From Desertimonas flava (GTDB lineage Bacteria; Actinomycetota; Acidimicrobiia; Acidimicrobiales; Ilumatobacteraceae), in NCBI RefSeq assembly GCF_003426815.1, contig NZ_QKYK01000027.1:18709-82708 (forward strand): a stretch of 64,000 nucleotides of DNA, read 5' to 3'. Both the position numbers and the translations under genes were made by a program. Of this stretch, positions 1 through 7,923 are shown in pieces; positions within the stretch are counted from its first letter, which is position 1; every line of letters begins with the position of its first letter. The notes below the pieces were generated by a model. That model searched no databases, was not told where the DNA came from, and saw nothing but the letters and a program-made list of their open reading frames with translations.

Positions 1-680
1 AGCGACGACAGGGCGTCGGTGAGGTGCTGAGCCTGGAACAGCGTGAAGCCGGCGATCTCGTGGGCGAGGACCCACAAGCGCATCTCGTCGAGGGGGATCT
101 CCCACGACGTGGCGAAGCCGTCGATGTTGGCCGGCACCAGCGTGACCTGCTCGGGCCGCCGGGGGATCGGCAGGTCGTGGGTGCCGAACGCCCTCGTGGC
201 CAGGCGGCCGACCATCGAGCCGACCGACATGCCGACCATGGCGGGAGCCATCATGCGCGAGAGCCCGGCCATCATCGACATCATCGGGTCGGCCGCAGCG
301 GTGGCGTCGACGTCGGTGCCCGGATCGTTGGCGGCACCGAGTGCCGTGGCCATCTCGGTGAACAGGTGCCGGTAGGCCTCGAGCGTCTCGGCCGCCCACT
401 GCGTTCGCGTCACGGCCCGGATCTCGCCGATCTCGTGTTCGACGCCGATGACGTCGGCGACGTGCATGCGGGCGATCCGCGACAACGTCTCGTAGGCGAT
501 CCGCACGTCGGGACCGACGTTCGGCTCGGCTTCCCCGCCGCTCGCGCCGAGCTGGGCGAACTGCCGGGCGGCGTCCCAGTTCAGCGGTCCCTGGCCGGCC
601 AGCGCCTTGGACAGATCACCGAACAGCGGGAGCCCGGCGAAGGGGTCGAACGGCTGGTCGGGGAGTTCGTCGCCGCTCAT
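1..680 (-). CDS. DUF2342-type zinc metalloprotease-like protein (5' part only)
   Basis: The gene runs off the left edge, so only about the first 226 residues are visible, beginning MSGDELPDQPFDPFAG at the ATG at 678-680. The N-terminus (FAGLPLFGDLSKAL, then NWDAARQFAQ) and the Met/Gly-rich stretch MMAPAMVGMSVGSMVG are typical of the actinobacterial DUF2342 'putative hydrolase' family, whose members carry a zincin-like HExxH site. Here the matching segment reads WVLAHEIAGFTLF at about residues 203-215, so the second His of HExxH is replaced by Gly. That points to a non-catalytic or differently liganded member. The role of the family is not established, and some members sit near F420 genes. The gene is divergent from the SDR-like gene at 892. 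Confidence 0.72.
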   Translation of the reverse strand, partial: MSGDELPDQPFDPFAGLPLFGDLSKALAGQGPLNWDAARQFAQLGASGGEAEPNVGPDVRIAYETLSRIARMHVADVIGVEHEIGEIRAVTRTQWAAETLEAYRHLFTEMATALGAANDPGTDVDATAAADPMMSMMAGLSRMMAPAMVGMSVGSMVGRLATRAFGTHDLPIPRRPEQVTLVPANIDGFATSWEIPLDEMRLWVLAHEIAGFTLFQAQHLTDALSS

Positions 681-891
681 CGCGTTCCCCGACACGCGTC
701 GCTGACGTTCGCGAGGCCATGCCGGCAGACGCGCCGCCCACCCGACAAGCCGGCTCGGTCGAAGCCTCGGCACCTCGCGCTCCGGTCGCCTACCCGCTCC
801 AACTCCGGGACGCTCGCTGCGCTCGCTGGAGTGCATCGATCAGCGATCATCACGTCAGGTTAGGGGGATCGCTGCAGCTAGCGTCGGCGGC
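681..891. promoter_or_regulatory. Divergent intergenic region
   Basis: These 211 bp separate two divergent genes and must hold both promoters. I see a short imperfect hairpin built from GACGCTCGCTGCGCTCGCTGG near 810-832 and the AT-richer stretch ATCGATCAGCGATCATCACG near 836-856. No convincing -10/-35 pair or gene could be assigned. Confidence 0.35.
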
Positions 892-1917
892 GTGGCGACC
901 GCGGCCGAACACCTTGCCCCCGAGCCGGTGACCCCCACCACCGTGCGGGTCACCGGCGGCGACGGGGACCTCGGGCGGCGGGTCCTCGCCCAGCTCGCCG
1001 CCGACCACGACGTCGTGCTCGCCGGCGCGGCGGGCGCGGAGGGGGCCGGCGACGACGCGGCGTCGGTCGATGTGGTCGTCCACGTCGGCGGCGGCGATCA
1101 CGATGCCCGCGCCCGCCGGCGCGAGAACATCACCGAAGGGGTGGTCGAATCGCTGGCCGAGGCCATCGAGCGTGACGCCAACCACCTCGTCCTGGTGTCG
1201 TCGGCGATGGTGTACGGGGCCTGGCCGAACAACCCTGTCCCGCTCACCGAGGACGCGATCCTGCGGCCCGACGTCGACTTCGTGTTCGCCCGGCAGCTCG
1301 CCGCCGCCGAGGCGATGGCCGACCACTGGCGCCGTCAGCGGACCGGTCGAACAGTCACCGTGCTGCGTCCCGTGGTGGCCATGGCGGCCGACGGCTCGTC
1401 GCGACTCGCCAGGGCGTTGGCCGCCGGGCTCGGTCAACGGTTCGGCGAGGAGGATCCGCCGGCGCAGTTCCTCCACCTCGACGACCTGGCCGGCGCCGTC
1501 GGGATCGCCGTACGGCGACGCCTCGACGGCGTGTACAACGTCGCCCCCGACGGCTGGGTTGCCGGCGAGCGGGTACGGGCTCTCACCGGCGAGCCGCCGA
1601 GGATCAAGCTTCCCGACCGCGCCGGCGAGGTGATCGGAGCCCTGCGCTGGCGATTCCAACGAGGCCCGATCCCGCCTGGCCTGCGCAGCTACACCAGGGC
1701 GCCGTGGGTGGTCGCCAACGACCGGCTCAAGGCCGAAGGCTGGCAGCCGACGGTGACCAACGAGCAGGCGTACGTCGAGGGCACAGAAGGCAAGTGGTGG
1801 ACGATGGTGTCCCCGAAGCGCAGGCAGGAGATCGCCCTCGGGGCGATGGTGATCGTCGCCCTCGCCGGCGTCGTCGGCGTGGCCGGAGCGATCCGCCGCT
1901 GGCGCCGCCGACGCTGA
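892..1917 (+). CDS. Extended SDR-like (NAD-dependent epimerase/dehydratase) protein with C-terminal membrane anchor
   Basis: This 341-residue protein starts at GTG. It has an N-terminal Rossmann motif VTGGDGDLG (residues 20-28) and a strand-4 motif LVLVSSAMVYG (99-109), as in NAD-dependent epimerases/dehydratases. The position of the catalytic YxxxK reads FARQL (132-136), so both the Tyr and the Lys are missing and ordinary SDR chemistry is unlikely. A hydrophobic helix GAMVIVALAGVVGVAGAI (about 317-334) followed by RRWRRRR ends the protein, giving a tail anchor with a cytoplasmic basic end. It probably binds a nucleotide-sugar or dinucleotide at the membrane. The substrate is unknown. Confidence 0.8.
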   Translation: MATAAEHLAPEPVTPTTVRVTGGDGDLGRRVLAQLAADHDVVLAGAAGAEGAGDDAASVDVVVHVGGGDHDARARRRENITEGVVESLAEAIERDANHLVLVSSAMVYGAWPNNPVPLTEDAILRPDVDFVFARQLAAAEAMADHWRRQRTGRTVTVLRPVVAMAADGSSRLARALAAGLGQRFGEEDPPAQFLHLDDLAGAVGIAVRRRLDGVYNVAPDGWVAGERVRALTGEPPRIKLPDRAGEVIGALRWRFQRGPIPPGLRSYTRAPWVVANDRLKAEGWQPTVTNEQAYVEGTEGKWWTMVSPKRRQEIALGAMVIVALAGVVGVAGAIRRWRRRR

Positions 1918-1936
1918 CAGCAGTCGGCATCGCCGG

Positions 1937-3010
1937 TCAGCGACCGGGCACCGAGCTCGTGGTCGAGCTGGACGTCGACGTGGTGACCGCCGCGCTCGTC
2001 GCCACGGAGGTCGACGCGTCCGGTTCGGTCGCCGGCGACGTGGCGCCGGGGGCGGGGTCGACGGCCGGGGGCAACGACGAGACCGCCGGCTCGGAGTCCG
2101 GCGCGGCGTCGGTGTCGGGAACGGTGGGCGCCGTGAGCTCCGGGACCTCCCCGACGGGCACCACCTGGATGCCGTCGGGCCCGTACGTGCACAGGCCGAC
2201 GAGATCGCCGTCCACGTCGATCACGGGGGTGGCTTCGGGGATGACCATCGAGGCGAGCGCCCTCGAGTCGATCGGCATCGTCGTCCCCCCGATGCTCAGG
2301 TACAGGGAGCCGGGATCGGAAGCCTCGGGAGCGATCGCCATGCCATCGTCCATCCCTGCGACGGCGACGAACACCACACCATCGGTGGCCGTGATGACGT
2401 CGGCGATTACCCGCTCGCCGGTGGGCAGAACGGCGTTGAACGATCCGGCGGCACCACCGAGTGCCGACTCGGTGGTGACGGCGAGGCCGTTGCCGAGCGG
2501 CGTCACCACGGCGGCCCCGGCGATGGTGACGGAGATCGACGGCACGAGGCCCGAGCTCGTGGCCTGCCCGGTGCCGAAGCCGACGCTCGGCGCCGGCGTC
2601 GTGGCGATGCGGTCGTCCGGCGCGCTGCGTCCGCCAACGACGGCCGGCCCGTCAGTGGCATCCACCGTCGTCTCGTCCACCGGCCCGGTCGCCGTACCGA
2701 CCGGGCCCGAGTCGGGGGATCCGGCCGCCGGCGCGAACGTGACGAAGTCGGTGACGATCGCCAGACCGGAATCATCGACACCGTCGGCGACGCCGGAGTC
2801 GTCCGCCTCGCGGGTGCGCGACGGCGTCATGAGCAGGGCCAGCACGCCGACCAGCAGCAGGCTCACGGTCGCCGTCGAGATGATCAGCACGCGCCCACCG
2901 CGGGTGGTGGGTTCCAGTGGCGGCGCCGCCAGTTCCGACGGATGCCGCCACGCGCGCTCGTGCGGGGGGAGCGGTCCACGCCCTCCGGCGCCTCCTGGCT
3001 GATCGGTCAC
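1937..3010 (-). CDS. Membrane-anchored trypsin-fold-like protein, probable pseudoprotease
   Basis: I chose the GTG at 3008-3010 (VTDQPGGAGGRGPLPPHERAWRHPSEL), giving 357 residues. The motif PPHERAWRHPSEL before a single TM helix (VLIISTATVSLLLVGVLALL, about residues 42-61) is, as I recall it, common at the cytoplasmic end of membrane serine proteases in Acidimicrobiia. The exterior part resembles a degenerate HtrA/trypsin barrel (GNGLAVTTESAL, then TPVIDVDGDLVGLCTYG), but no TAAH-like His, DxAL Asp or GNSGG Ser is recognisable. The C-terminus is a low-complexity Pro/Thr/Ser tail, probably extracellular. An upstream in-frame start at 3106 would add residues lying over the divergent operator-like repeats and is less likely. 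Confidence 0.6.
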   Translation of the reverse strand: MTDQPGGAGGRGPLPPHERAWRHPSELAAPPLEPTTRGGRVLIISTATVSLLLVGVLALLMTPSRTREADDSGVADGVDDSGLAIVTDFVTFAPAAGSPDSGPVGTATGPVDETTVDATDGPAVVGGRSAPDDRIATTPAPSVGFGTGQATSSGLVPSISVTIAGAAVVTPLGNGLAVTTESALGGAAGSFNAVLPTGERVIADVITATDGVVFVAVAGMDDGMAIAPEASDPGSLYLSIGGTTMPIDSRALASMVIPEATPVIDVDGDLVGLCTYGPDGIQVVPVGEVPELTAPTVPDTDAAPDSEPAVSSLPPAVDPAPGATSPATEPDASTSVATSAAVTTSTSSSTTSSVPGR

Positions 3011-3073
3011 GGAACCGCAATCTACCGACGCACTCGAACGCCGTGGCCGCGGGTCGGCCGGGCGGGTGGGTGA

Positions 3074-3106
3074 GTGATCGTCACGTGGGTGGTGGGTGAT
3101 CGTCAC
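3074..3106. promoter_or_regulatory. Two identical 11-bp palindromes, 22 bp apart
   Basis: GTGATCGTCAC occurs at 3074-3084 and again at 3096-3106, exactly two helical turns apart, in the gap between the divergent genes at 1937 and 3186. Tandem identical dyads at this spacing look like an operator for a dimeric regulator. Which gene is controlled, and by what, cannot be told from sequence. Confidence 0.45.
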
Positions 3107-3185
3107 GTCGTCGGAGAGCCGCGACGGCCCGAATGGACGCGCTCGAGGCGACCGCCGCGCCGGTCCCCGCAGCTACGATGCCGTC

Positions 3186-3701
3186 GTGCAGCCTCCCGAG
3201 ACCGGTGATGAGTGGTTCGCAATCAGCGCGCAACCTCTCCCGGTCGGCGCGATCTACGACTGGGCCGTTCGCCCTGATTGTGGTGCGGTCGTGCTCTTCT
3301 CGGGCATCGTTCGCGACCACGCCGACGGGCGCGACGGCGTGGAGAGCCTCGAGTACGAGGCCTACGAGTCCGCCGCCCTCGAGCGCTTCGCCGCCATCGC
3401 GACCGAGGCCCGTACGAGGTGGCCGGCGATCGGCCGCGTGGCGCTACTTCATCGCATCGGTCGGCTCGAGCTGGGTGAGAGCGCGGTCGTCGCCGCCGTC
3501 TCGTCCCCGCACCGGCCAGAGGCGTTCGAGGCGGCTCGTTACGCGATCGACACGTTGAAGGTGGCGGCGCCCATCTGGAAGCACGAGACGTGGAGCGATG
3601 GGTCCGGGTGGGGCACGGACGCCGCCGCCATCACCGACGTCGAACGGACGGGCGGCGCAGATTCGGCGATGTCGGCGTCGGGAGCGGATCAGACCTCATG
3701 A
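3186..3701 (+). CDS. moaE: Molybdopterin synthase catalytic subunit MoaE
   Basis: MoaE converts precursor Z (cPMP) to molybdopterin together with the thiocarboxylated MoaD. The 171-residue product has the family blocks: GAVVLFSGIVRDH near residue 35, LEYEAYESAA near 53, HRIGRLELGESAVVAAVSSPHRPEAFEAARYAIDTLK in the middle (the HR.G.L..GE and S.HR motifs) and PIWKHETW near 139 (the catalytic PiWKkE Lys). I chose GTG at 3186 because residues upstream would lie over operator-like repeats and do not resemble the family. The stop overlaps the next start as ATGA. No moaD, moaA or moaC lies in the window, so MoaE is separated from its partners. Confidence 0.9.
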   Translation: MQPPETGDEWFAISAQPLPVGAIYDWAVRPDCGAVVLFSGIVRDHADGRDGVESLEYEAYESAALERFAAIATEARTRWPAIGRVALLHRIGRLELGESAVVAAVSSPHRPEAFEAARYAIDTLKVAAPIWKHETWSDGSGWGTDAAAITDVERTGGADSAMSASGADQTS

Positions 3702-3907
3702 TCTGGATCATCATCGGTGTGGCCGTCGTCGTGGTCGCGCTCGGGCTGCTCGCCATGCGCCGGCGCCGGGCCACCGACGGTGTCTCGACGTTCCAGCGCC
3801 AGATCGATGCCCTGTCGCCCGAGGCCCGGCGCACCGTGGTCGACCGCGTCCAGCGTCTCGATCACGAGTCACCCCCCGACGAGCCGGGACGTGTCGATGG
3901 CGCGTGA
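3698..3907 (+). CDS. Small single-pass membrane protein between moaE and mreB
   Basis: This 69-residue protein begins with a TM helix right at the N-terminus (MIWIIIGVAVVVVALGLLAM), then an RRRRA stop-transfer and a short cytoplasmic tail with the helix STFQRQIDALSPEARRTVVDRVQRL. Its ATG overlaps the moaE stop (ATGA), and its end overlaps the mreB start by 11 bp, so it is very likely co-translated with both. I do not recognise the family. The position next to mreB is compatible with a cell-envelope role, which is inference. Confidence 0.7.
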   Translation: MIWIIIGVAVVVVALGLLAMRRRRATDGVSTFQRQIDALSPEARRTVVDRVQRLDHESPPDEPGRVDGA

Positions 3908-4901
3908 CCTCGCCATCGACCTGGGCACTGCCAACACGCTCGTCTACATGAAGGGCCGGGGCATCGTGCTGAACGAGCCCTCGGTCATCGCGCTCAACCG
4001 GCAGACCGGCGAAGTGCTCGCAACCGGCCACGAGGCGTGGCAGATGATCGGCCGCACGCCCGGCTACATCGTCGCCGTGCGGCCGTTGCGCGGTGGCGCC
4101 ATCACCGACTTCGAGATCACCGAGCGCATGATCCGGCTGTTGCTCCAGCGTGTCGGCGTCTCCCGCTTCACGCGCCCGAAGGTCGTCATCTGCGTTCCCT
4201 CCGCCATCACCGAGGTCGAGCGTCGCGCCGTCACCGACGCCGCTCGCCGGGCAGGCGCCGCCGACGCCAACCTGATCGAGCAGCCGATGGCTGCGGCCAT
4301 CGGCGCCGACCTGCCGATCGACGAACCGGTCGGCAACATGGTCATCGACATCGGCGGCGGCACGAGCGAGACCGCCGTCATCTCCCTCGGCGGCATCGTC
4401 GCCCTCGAGGCCGTGCGTGTGGGCTCGTTCGACATCGACAACGCGATCCAGAACTACGTCCGCCGCGAGCACGGCATCGCCATCGGCGAGCGCACCGCGG
4501 AGGAGATCAAGAAGGAGATCGGCTCGGCCGATCCCACCGGCGACGACCGCCAGGCCGAGGTGCGTGGTCGCGACATGATGACCGGGCTGCCCAAGACGAT
4601 CGTCCTCAGCCCGGAGGAGATCCGCTTCGCCATCGAGGACGTCGTGTCGTCCCTCGTCGCCTCGGTGATCCGCTGCCTCGCCAAGGCCCCGCCCGAGCTG
4701 TCGCAGGACTTCCTCGTCCGGGGCATGTACCTCGTCGGCGGCGGCGGCCTGCTGAAGGGGCTACGCGAGCGCATCGAGCGCGAGACGAAGGTCCCCGTTC
4801 GGGCGTCGACTCAACCCCTCGAAGCCGTCGTGCTCGGCGCCGGCCACGTCATCGAGCACTACGACGCCCTCAAGGGCATGTTCATGGGCGCCAGACGCTA
4901 G
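3897..4901 (+). CDS. mreB: Rod-shape-determining actin homologue MreB
   Basis: MreB is an actin-fold ATPase that forms membrane-bound filaments and steers lateral-wall synthesis. The 334-residue protein has the phosphate-1 motif IDLGTANT (residues 6-13), VRPLRGGAITDFE, the phosphate-2 motif MVIDIGGGTSETAVISLGG, the AEEIKKEIGSA block and a C-terminal YLVGGGGLLKGL adenosine motif, with normal length and order. ATG at 3897 is preferred; GTG six bases earlier is in frame. mreC, mreD and rodA do not follow. The downstream 400 bp is repeat DNA, so this mreB is separated from the usual mre cluster. Rod-type growth or a second MreB paralogue elsewhere are both possible. Confidence 0.93.
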   Translation: MARDLAIDLGTANTLVYMKGRGIVLNEPSVIALNRQTGEVLATGHEAWQMIGRTPGYIVAVRPLRGGAITDFEITERMIRLLLQRVGVSRFTRPKVVICVPSAITEVERRAVTDAARRAGAADANLIEQPMAAAIGADLPIDEPVGNMVIDIGGGTSETAVISLGGIVALEAVRVGSFDIDNAIQNYVRREHGIAIGERTAEEIKKEIGSADPTGDDRQAEVRGRDMMTGLPKTIVLSPEEIRFAIEDVVSSLVASVIRCLAKAPPELSQDFLVRGMYLVGGGGLLKGLRERIERETKVPVRASTQPLEAVVLGAGHVIEHYDALKGMFMGARR

Positions 4902-4905
4902 CTAG

Positions 4906-5223
4906 TCGTCCTCGGCTCGCATCGCTTCGCTCGCTCGCCTGCGGCGAGTTCTGTTCTGCAGCCCCCGGCGCCCGGCAAAGCCCGGGCGCCGGGGGCGCTG
5001 AAGAGTTGCTGGGACGTCATCTCGACTCTCGGCTCTCTCGGGGCGTTCCATCCCCACTGCCCGCGAGTTCGTCCTCGGCTCGCGTCGCTTCGCTCGCTCG
5101 CCTGCGGCGAGTTTGGTTTGCGGCCCCCGGCGCCCGGCAAAGCCCGGGCGCCGGGGGCGCTGAAGAGTTGCTGGGACGTCATCTCGACTCTCGGCTCTCT
5201 CGGGGCGTTCCATCCCCACTGCC
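4906..5223. repeat. Tandem duplication of a ~160-bp unit containing a GC-rich hairpin
   Basis: Two nearly identical units lie at 4906-5061 and 5069-5223, about 163 bp apart, differing by a few substitutions and one indel. Each contains a perfect 15-bp inverted repeat GCCCCCGGCGCCCGG with a 6-nt loop (4961-4996 and 5123-5158), followed by a long unchanged segment with the two copies of GGGACGTCATCTCGACTCTC. A relic of the first 45 bp of the unit (TCGTCCTCGGC..GCATCGCTTCGC) recurs at 61630-61675. The 406-bp gap between mreB and the next gene is almost entirely this repeat and holds no gene. The hairpins could terminate mreB transcripts. Confidence 0.85.
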
Positions 5224-5307
5224 TTCCTCGACTGCGCGTTGGTCGCTCGTCTCCGGGTTCGTGTCCGCGCGTTGGGCGGGTGCGGATGGCGGGTACGGTC
5301 GGGCGGC

Positions 5308-6702
5308 ATGGTTGTGCGGTTGCGAGGGGCGGGCGCGTCCGACCTGTTGACGGACGAGCTGGCCGATCTCCGTGACGAGTTCGGCGTCCCCGGAGACTTC
5401 CCGCCGGACGTGCTGGCCGCGGCCGACGAGGCGGCCCGCCGCGATCCCACCGCGTCGCACGTCGACCGCACCGATGTCGAGTTCCGCACGCTCGACCCGG
5501 CGTCGTCCACCGACCTCGACCAGGCGTTCGCCATCGAGGTGGCCGGCGGCGACATCGTCCTGCGCTACGCCATCGCCGACGTCGGGTTCTTCGTCGATCA
5601 CGATGACCCTGTCGACGTCGAGGCCTGGAAACGGGGAATGACGGTGTACCTGCCCGACGGTCGGGCGCCGCTCTACCCGACGGTGCTGTGCGAGTCGGCG
5701 GCGAGCCTCCTCCCCGGGGGCCCGCGACCCGCCGTCGTGTTCATCGTGCGCATCGACGGCGACGGCAACCCGTCGCTCGACGGGGTGGAGCGGGCCGTGA
5801 TCAGGAGCCGGGCGAAGCTCGCCTACACGGACGTGAGCGCGGACGACCTGCCCGACGGATTCGCTGAGCTGTCGCGTCGCATCGTCGCCGCCGAGGACCG
5901 TCGTGAGGCGCCTCGGGTGGAGTTTCCGGAGCAGGACCTGGTGCGTACCGACGACGGGTGGACGCTGACGTTCGAGCCGAGGCTCGAGAGCGAGGATCAG
6001 AACGCCGGCATGTCGCTCGCGTGCAACCTCGCCGTCGCCGACGCCCTGATGACCGCCCGAACCGGCCTGTTCCGGGTCATGCCAGAGGTGGACGATCGGG
6101 CAACGCGCCGGCTCCGGTACACCGCGAGGGCGTTCGGCCTCGACTGGCCCAAGGGTCAGTCGCTCGCCCACTTCCAGCGCAGCCTGCCTCACGGGGATCC
6201 CCGAACGGCCGCCTTCCTCCTCGCCGTTCGCCGGGCCGCAGGTCGGGCGTCCTACGAGCCGTTCCGCGAGGGCGTCACGCCGTGGCACTCGGCGATGGCG
6301 GCCACCTACGTCCACGCCACCGCGCCGCTCCGGCGTCTCGCCGACCGCTATGTGATCGAAGGGGCGCTCGCCGTCGCCAACGGTCGCCCGGTTCCCGATG
6401 CCGTGGAGGAGGCCTACGGCAAGCTGCCCGAGGTGATGGAAGCGGCCGACAGCCTCGCCGGACGGCTCGATGCCGCCGTCTTCGACCTCGCCGAAGCGGT
6501 CCTGCTCTCCGGCCACGAAGGGCAGGTCTTCGACGGCATCGTCGTCGACGAGGACGATCGAGGCGTCAAGGTGCAGATCGCCGAGCCTGGCGTGCTCGTG
6601 CGGGTCAAGGCCTCACGCGTCGACCCCGGCGACGAGGTGCGCGTCAAACTCGTCGCGGTCGACGTCGACGCCCGGCGCGTCGAGTTCGAACGCGTCGGCT
6701 GA
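5308..6702 (+). CDS. RNB-domain (RNase II/R family) 3'-5' exoribonuclease
   Basis: This 464-residue protein is built around an RNB catalytic domain. The motif RTLDPASSTDLDQAFAIE (about residues 55-72) supplies the Mg-binding aspartates, followed by YAIADVGFFVD (92-102), YLPDGRAPLYPTVLCESAASLLPG and, near the end, YVHATAPLRRLADRYV, the conserved family block with the catalytic Arg. It is shorter than E. coli RNase II or R: no N-terminal cold-shock domains are seen, only a short basic or S1-like end (DEVRVKLVAVDVDARRVEFERVG). Such short RNB proteins are common in actinobacteria. RNA turnover is the likely role. It starts at ATG 5308 just after the repeat block and stands alone. Confidence 0.88.
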   Translation: MVVRLRGAGASDLLTDELADLRDEFGVPGDFPPDVLAAADEAARRDPTASHVDRTDVEFRTLDPASSTDLDQAFAIEVAGGDIVLRYAIADVGFFVDHDDPVDVEAWKRGMTVYLPDGRAPLYPTVLCESAASLLPGGPRPAVVFIVRIDGDGNPSLDGVERAVIRSRAKLAYTDVSADDLPDGFAELSRRIVAAEDRREAPRVEFPEQDLVRTDDGWTLTFEPRLESEDQNAGMSLACNLAVADALMTARTGLFRVMPEVDDRATRRLRYTARAFGLDWPKGQSLAHFQRSLPHGDPRTAAFLLAVRRAAGRASYEPFREGVTPWHSAMAATYVHATAPLRRLADRYVIEGALAVANGRPVPDAVEEAYGKLPEVMEAADSLAGRLDAAVFDLAEAVLLSGHEGQVFDGIVVDEDDRGVKVQIAEPGVLVRVKASRVDPGDEVRVKLVAVDVDARRVEFERVG

Positions 6703-6711
6703 CTCGCCCCG

Positions 6712-7893
6712 TTACTGCGGGGTGAGGGCCAAGACACCCTCACCGCTCAGCACGTAGACCGTTCCATCGGGCCCCGAGACGACGGCCGTCACCGAGCTGC
6801 TCGTCGCCAGGTCGACCGTTCGTCCGGCCGTGATCGCCGGTCCCTCGCCGAGGATCTCCAGCGCCGTGACGACCCCGGAGCAGTAGTCGGCGAACACGTA
6901 CCAACCGACCAGCGAGCCGGCACCGTCGCCGCGGGCCCGGACCCCGCCGCTGATCGAACAGCCGCCGGTGGCGTGGTCGTAGGTGTGGATGGGCCCGTGA
7001 TGGTCCTCGACGACGATGCCGTCATCGAAGACGGCATCGCCCTCGTAGGCGTTCCAACCGAAGTTGAGCCCACGGCCGGCGTCGAGACCGTCGGTGGCCG
7101 GGGCGACGTCGATCTCCTCGATCGAGCCTTGGCCGACGTCGGCGATCCACAGGTCGCCGGTCTCGGGATCGAACGACACCCGCCACGGGTTGCGCAGGCC
7201 GAACGACCAGATCTCGGGTCTCGTCCCCTCGACACCGACGAAGGGGTTGTCGTCGGGGACCGTGTAGCCGAGCTCACCGGACGGCGTCGGGTCGATGCGC
7301 AGCAGCTTGCCGAGCAGTTCGGCCGGGTTCTGCGCCCGGCCCTCGGGGTCGCCGCCGGATCCGCCGTCACCGGTCGGGATGTACAGCATGCCGTCGGGTC
7401 CGAACAGCAGATCGCCGCCGTTGTGGTTCCCGTAGGGCTGCTCGATCTGCAGCACGGTGCGCATGTTGTCGCGGTCGAACGCCGTGCCGTCCTCGCTCAC
7501 GGTGAGTTCGGCGACGACGGTGTTGCCCTCGACGTCGGTGAAGTTGATGTAGGCGTGGTCACCGGCCGGCGAGAACGCCAGACCGAGCAGGCCCTGCTCG
7601 CCGCCACGCGAGATCAGGTCGGAGATGTCGAGCACCGGCGTCGGCGCGCCACCGACGAGCTGCTGGATGACGCCGTCCTGCTGCACGACGTACAGCGCCG
7701 GGTCCCCGTCCCGCCACGCCAGGTCGACTGGTGAGGAGACGTCGGCGAACGGGGTGAGGGTCGCAGCCGCGGGCGGCCCGGACCCGGCCGACGACGCCGG
7801 ATCGGTGGGCGGTGTCGACGCCGACACGGCGACTCCTGCTCCGAGGACGACGAGAGATGCCACGGCGACGGCGGCGGCGCAGGGACGGATCAT
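6712..7893 (-). CDS. Secreted PQQ-dependent sugar dehydrogenase-like beta-propeller (GSDH family)
   Basis: The 393-residue protein starts with a signal peptide (MIRPCAAAVAVASLVVLGAGVAVSA). ATG at 7893 is preferred to the upstream in-frame ATG at 7923, which would place MDRPRTGGLL before the signal. The mature part is a soluble glucose/sorbosone dehydrogenase propeller: PVDLAWRDGDPALYVVQQDG, the QGLLGLAFSP motif, HNGGDLLFGPDGMLYIPTGDGGSGGDP (containing the conserved catalytic His/PQQ-site region), EIWSFGLRNPWRVSFDPETGDLWIADVGQ and NFGWNAYEG. It would oxidise an aldose or similar outside the cytoplasm. The real substrate is not predictable, and many such homologues are of unknown specificity. 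Confidence 0.9.
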   Translation of the reverse strand: MIRPCAAAVAVASLVVLGAGVAVSASTPPTDPASSAGSGPPAAATLTPFADVSSPVDLAWRDGDPALYVVQQDGVIQQLVGGAPTPVLDISDLISRGGEQGLLGLAFSPAGDHAYINFTDVEGNTVVAELTVSEDGTAFDRDNMRTVLQIEQPYGNHNGGDLLFGPDGMLYIPTGDGGSGGDPEGRAQNPAELLGKLLRIDPTPSGELGYTVPDDNPFVGVEGTRPEIWSFGLRNPWRVSFDPETGDLWIADVGQGSIEEIDVAPATDGLDAGRGLNFGWNAYEGDAVFDDGIVVEDHHGPIHTYDHATGGCSISGGVRARGDGAGSLVGWYVFADYCSGVVTALEILGEGPAITAGRTVDLATSSSVTAVVSGPDGTVYVLSGEGVLALTPQ

Positions 7894-7923
7894 GAGAAGG
7901 CCTCCAGTGCGCGGCCTGTCCAT

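Noticed and set aside
24..863. Long forward frame across the first 860 bp
   Set aside because: It is the shadow of the leftward DUF2342-like gene, which continues past the window edge, and has Arg/His/Gly-rich non-protein-like composition.
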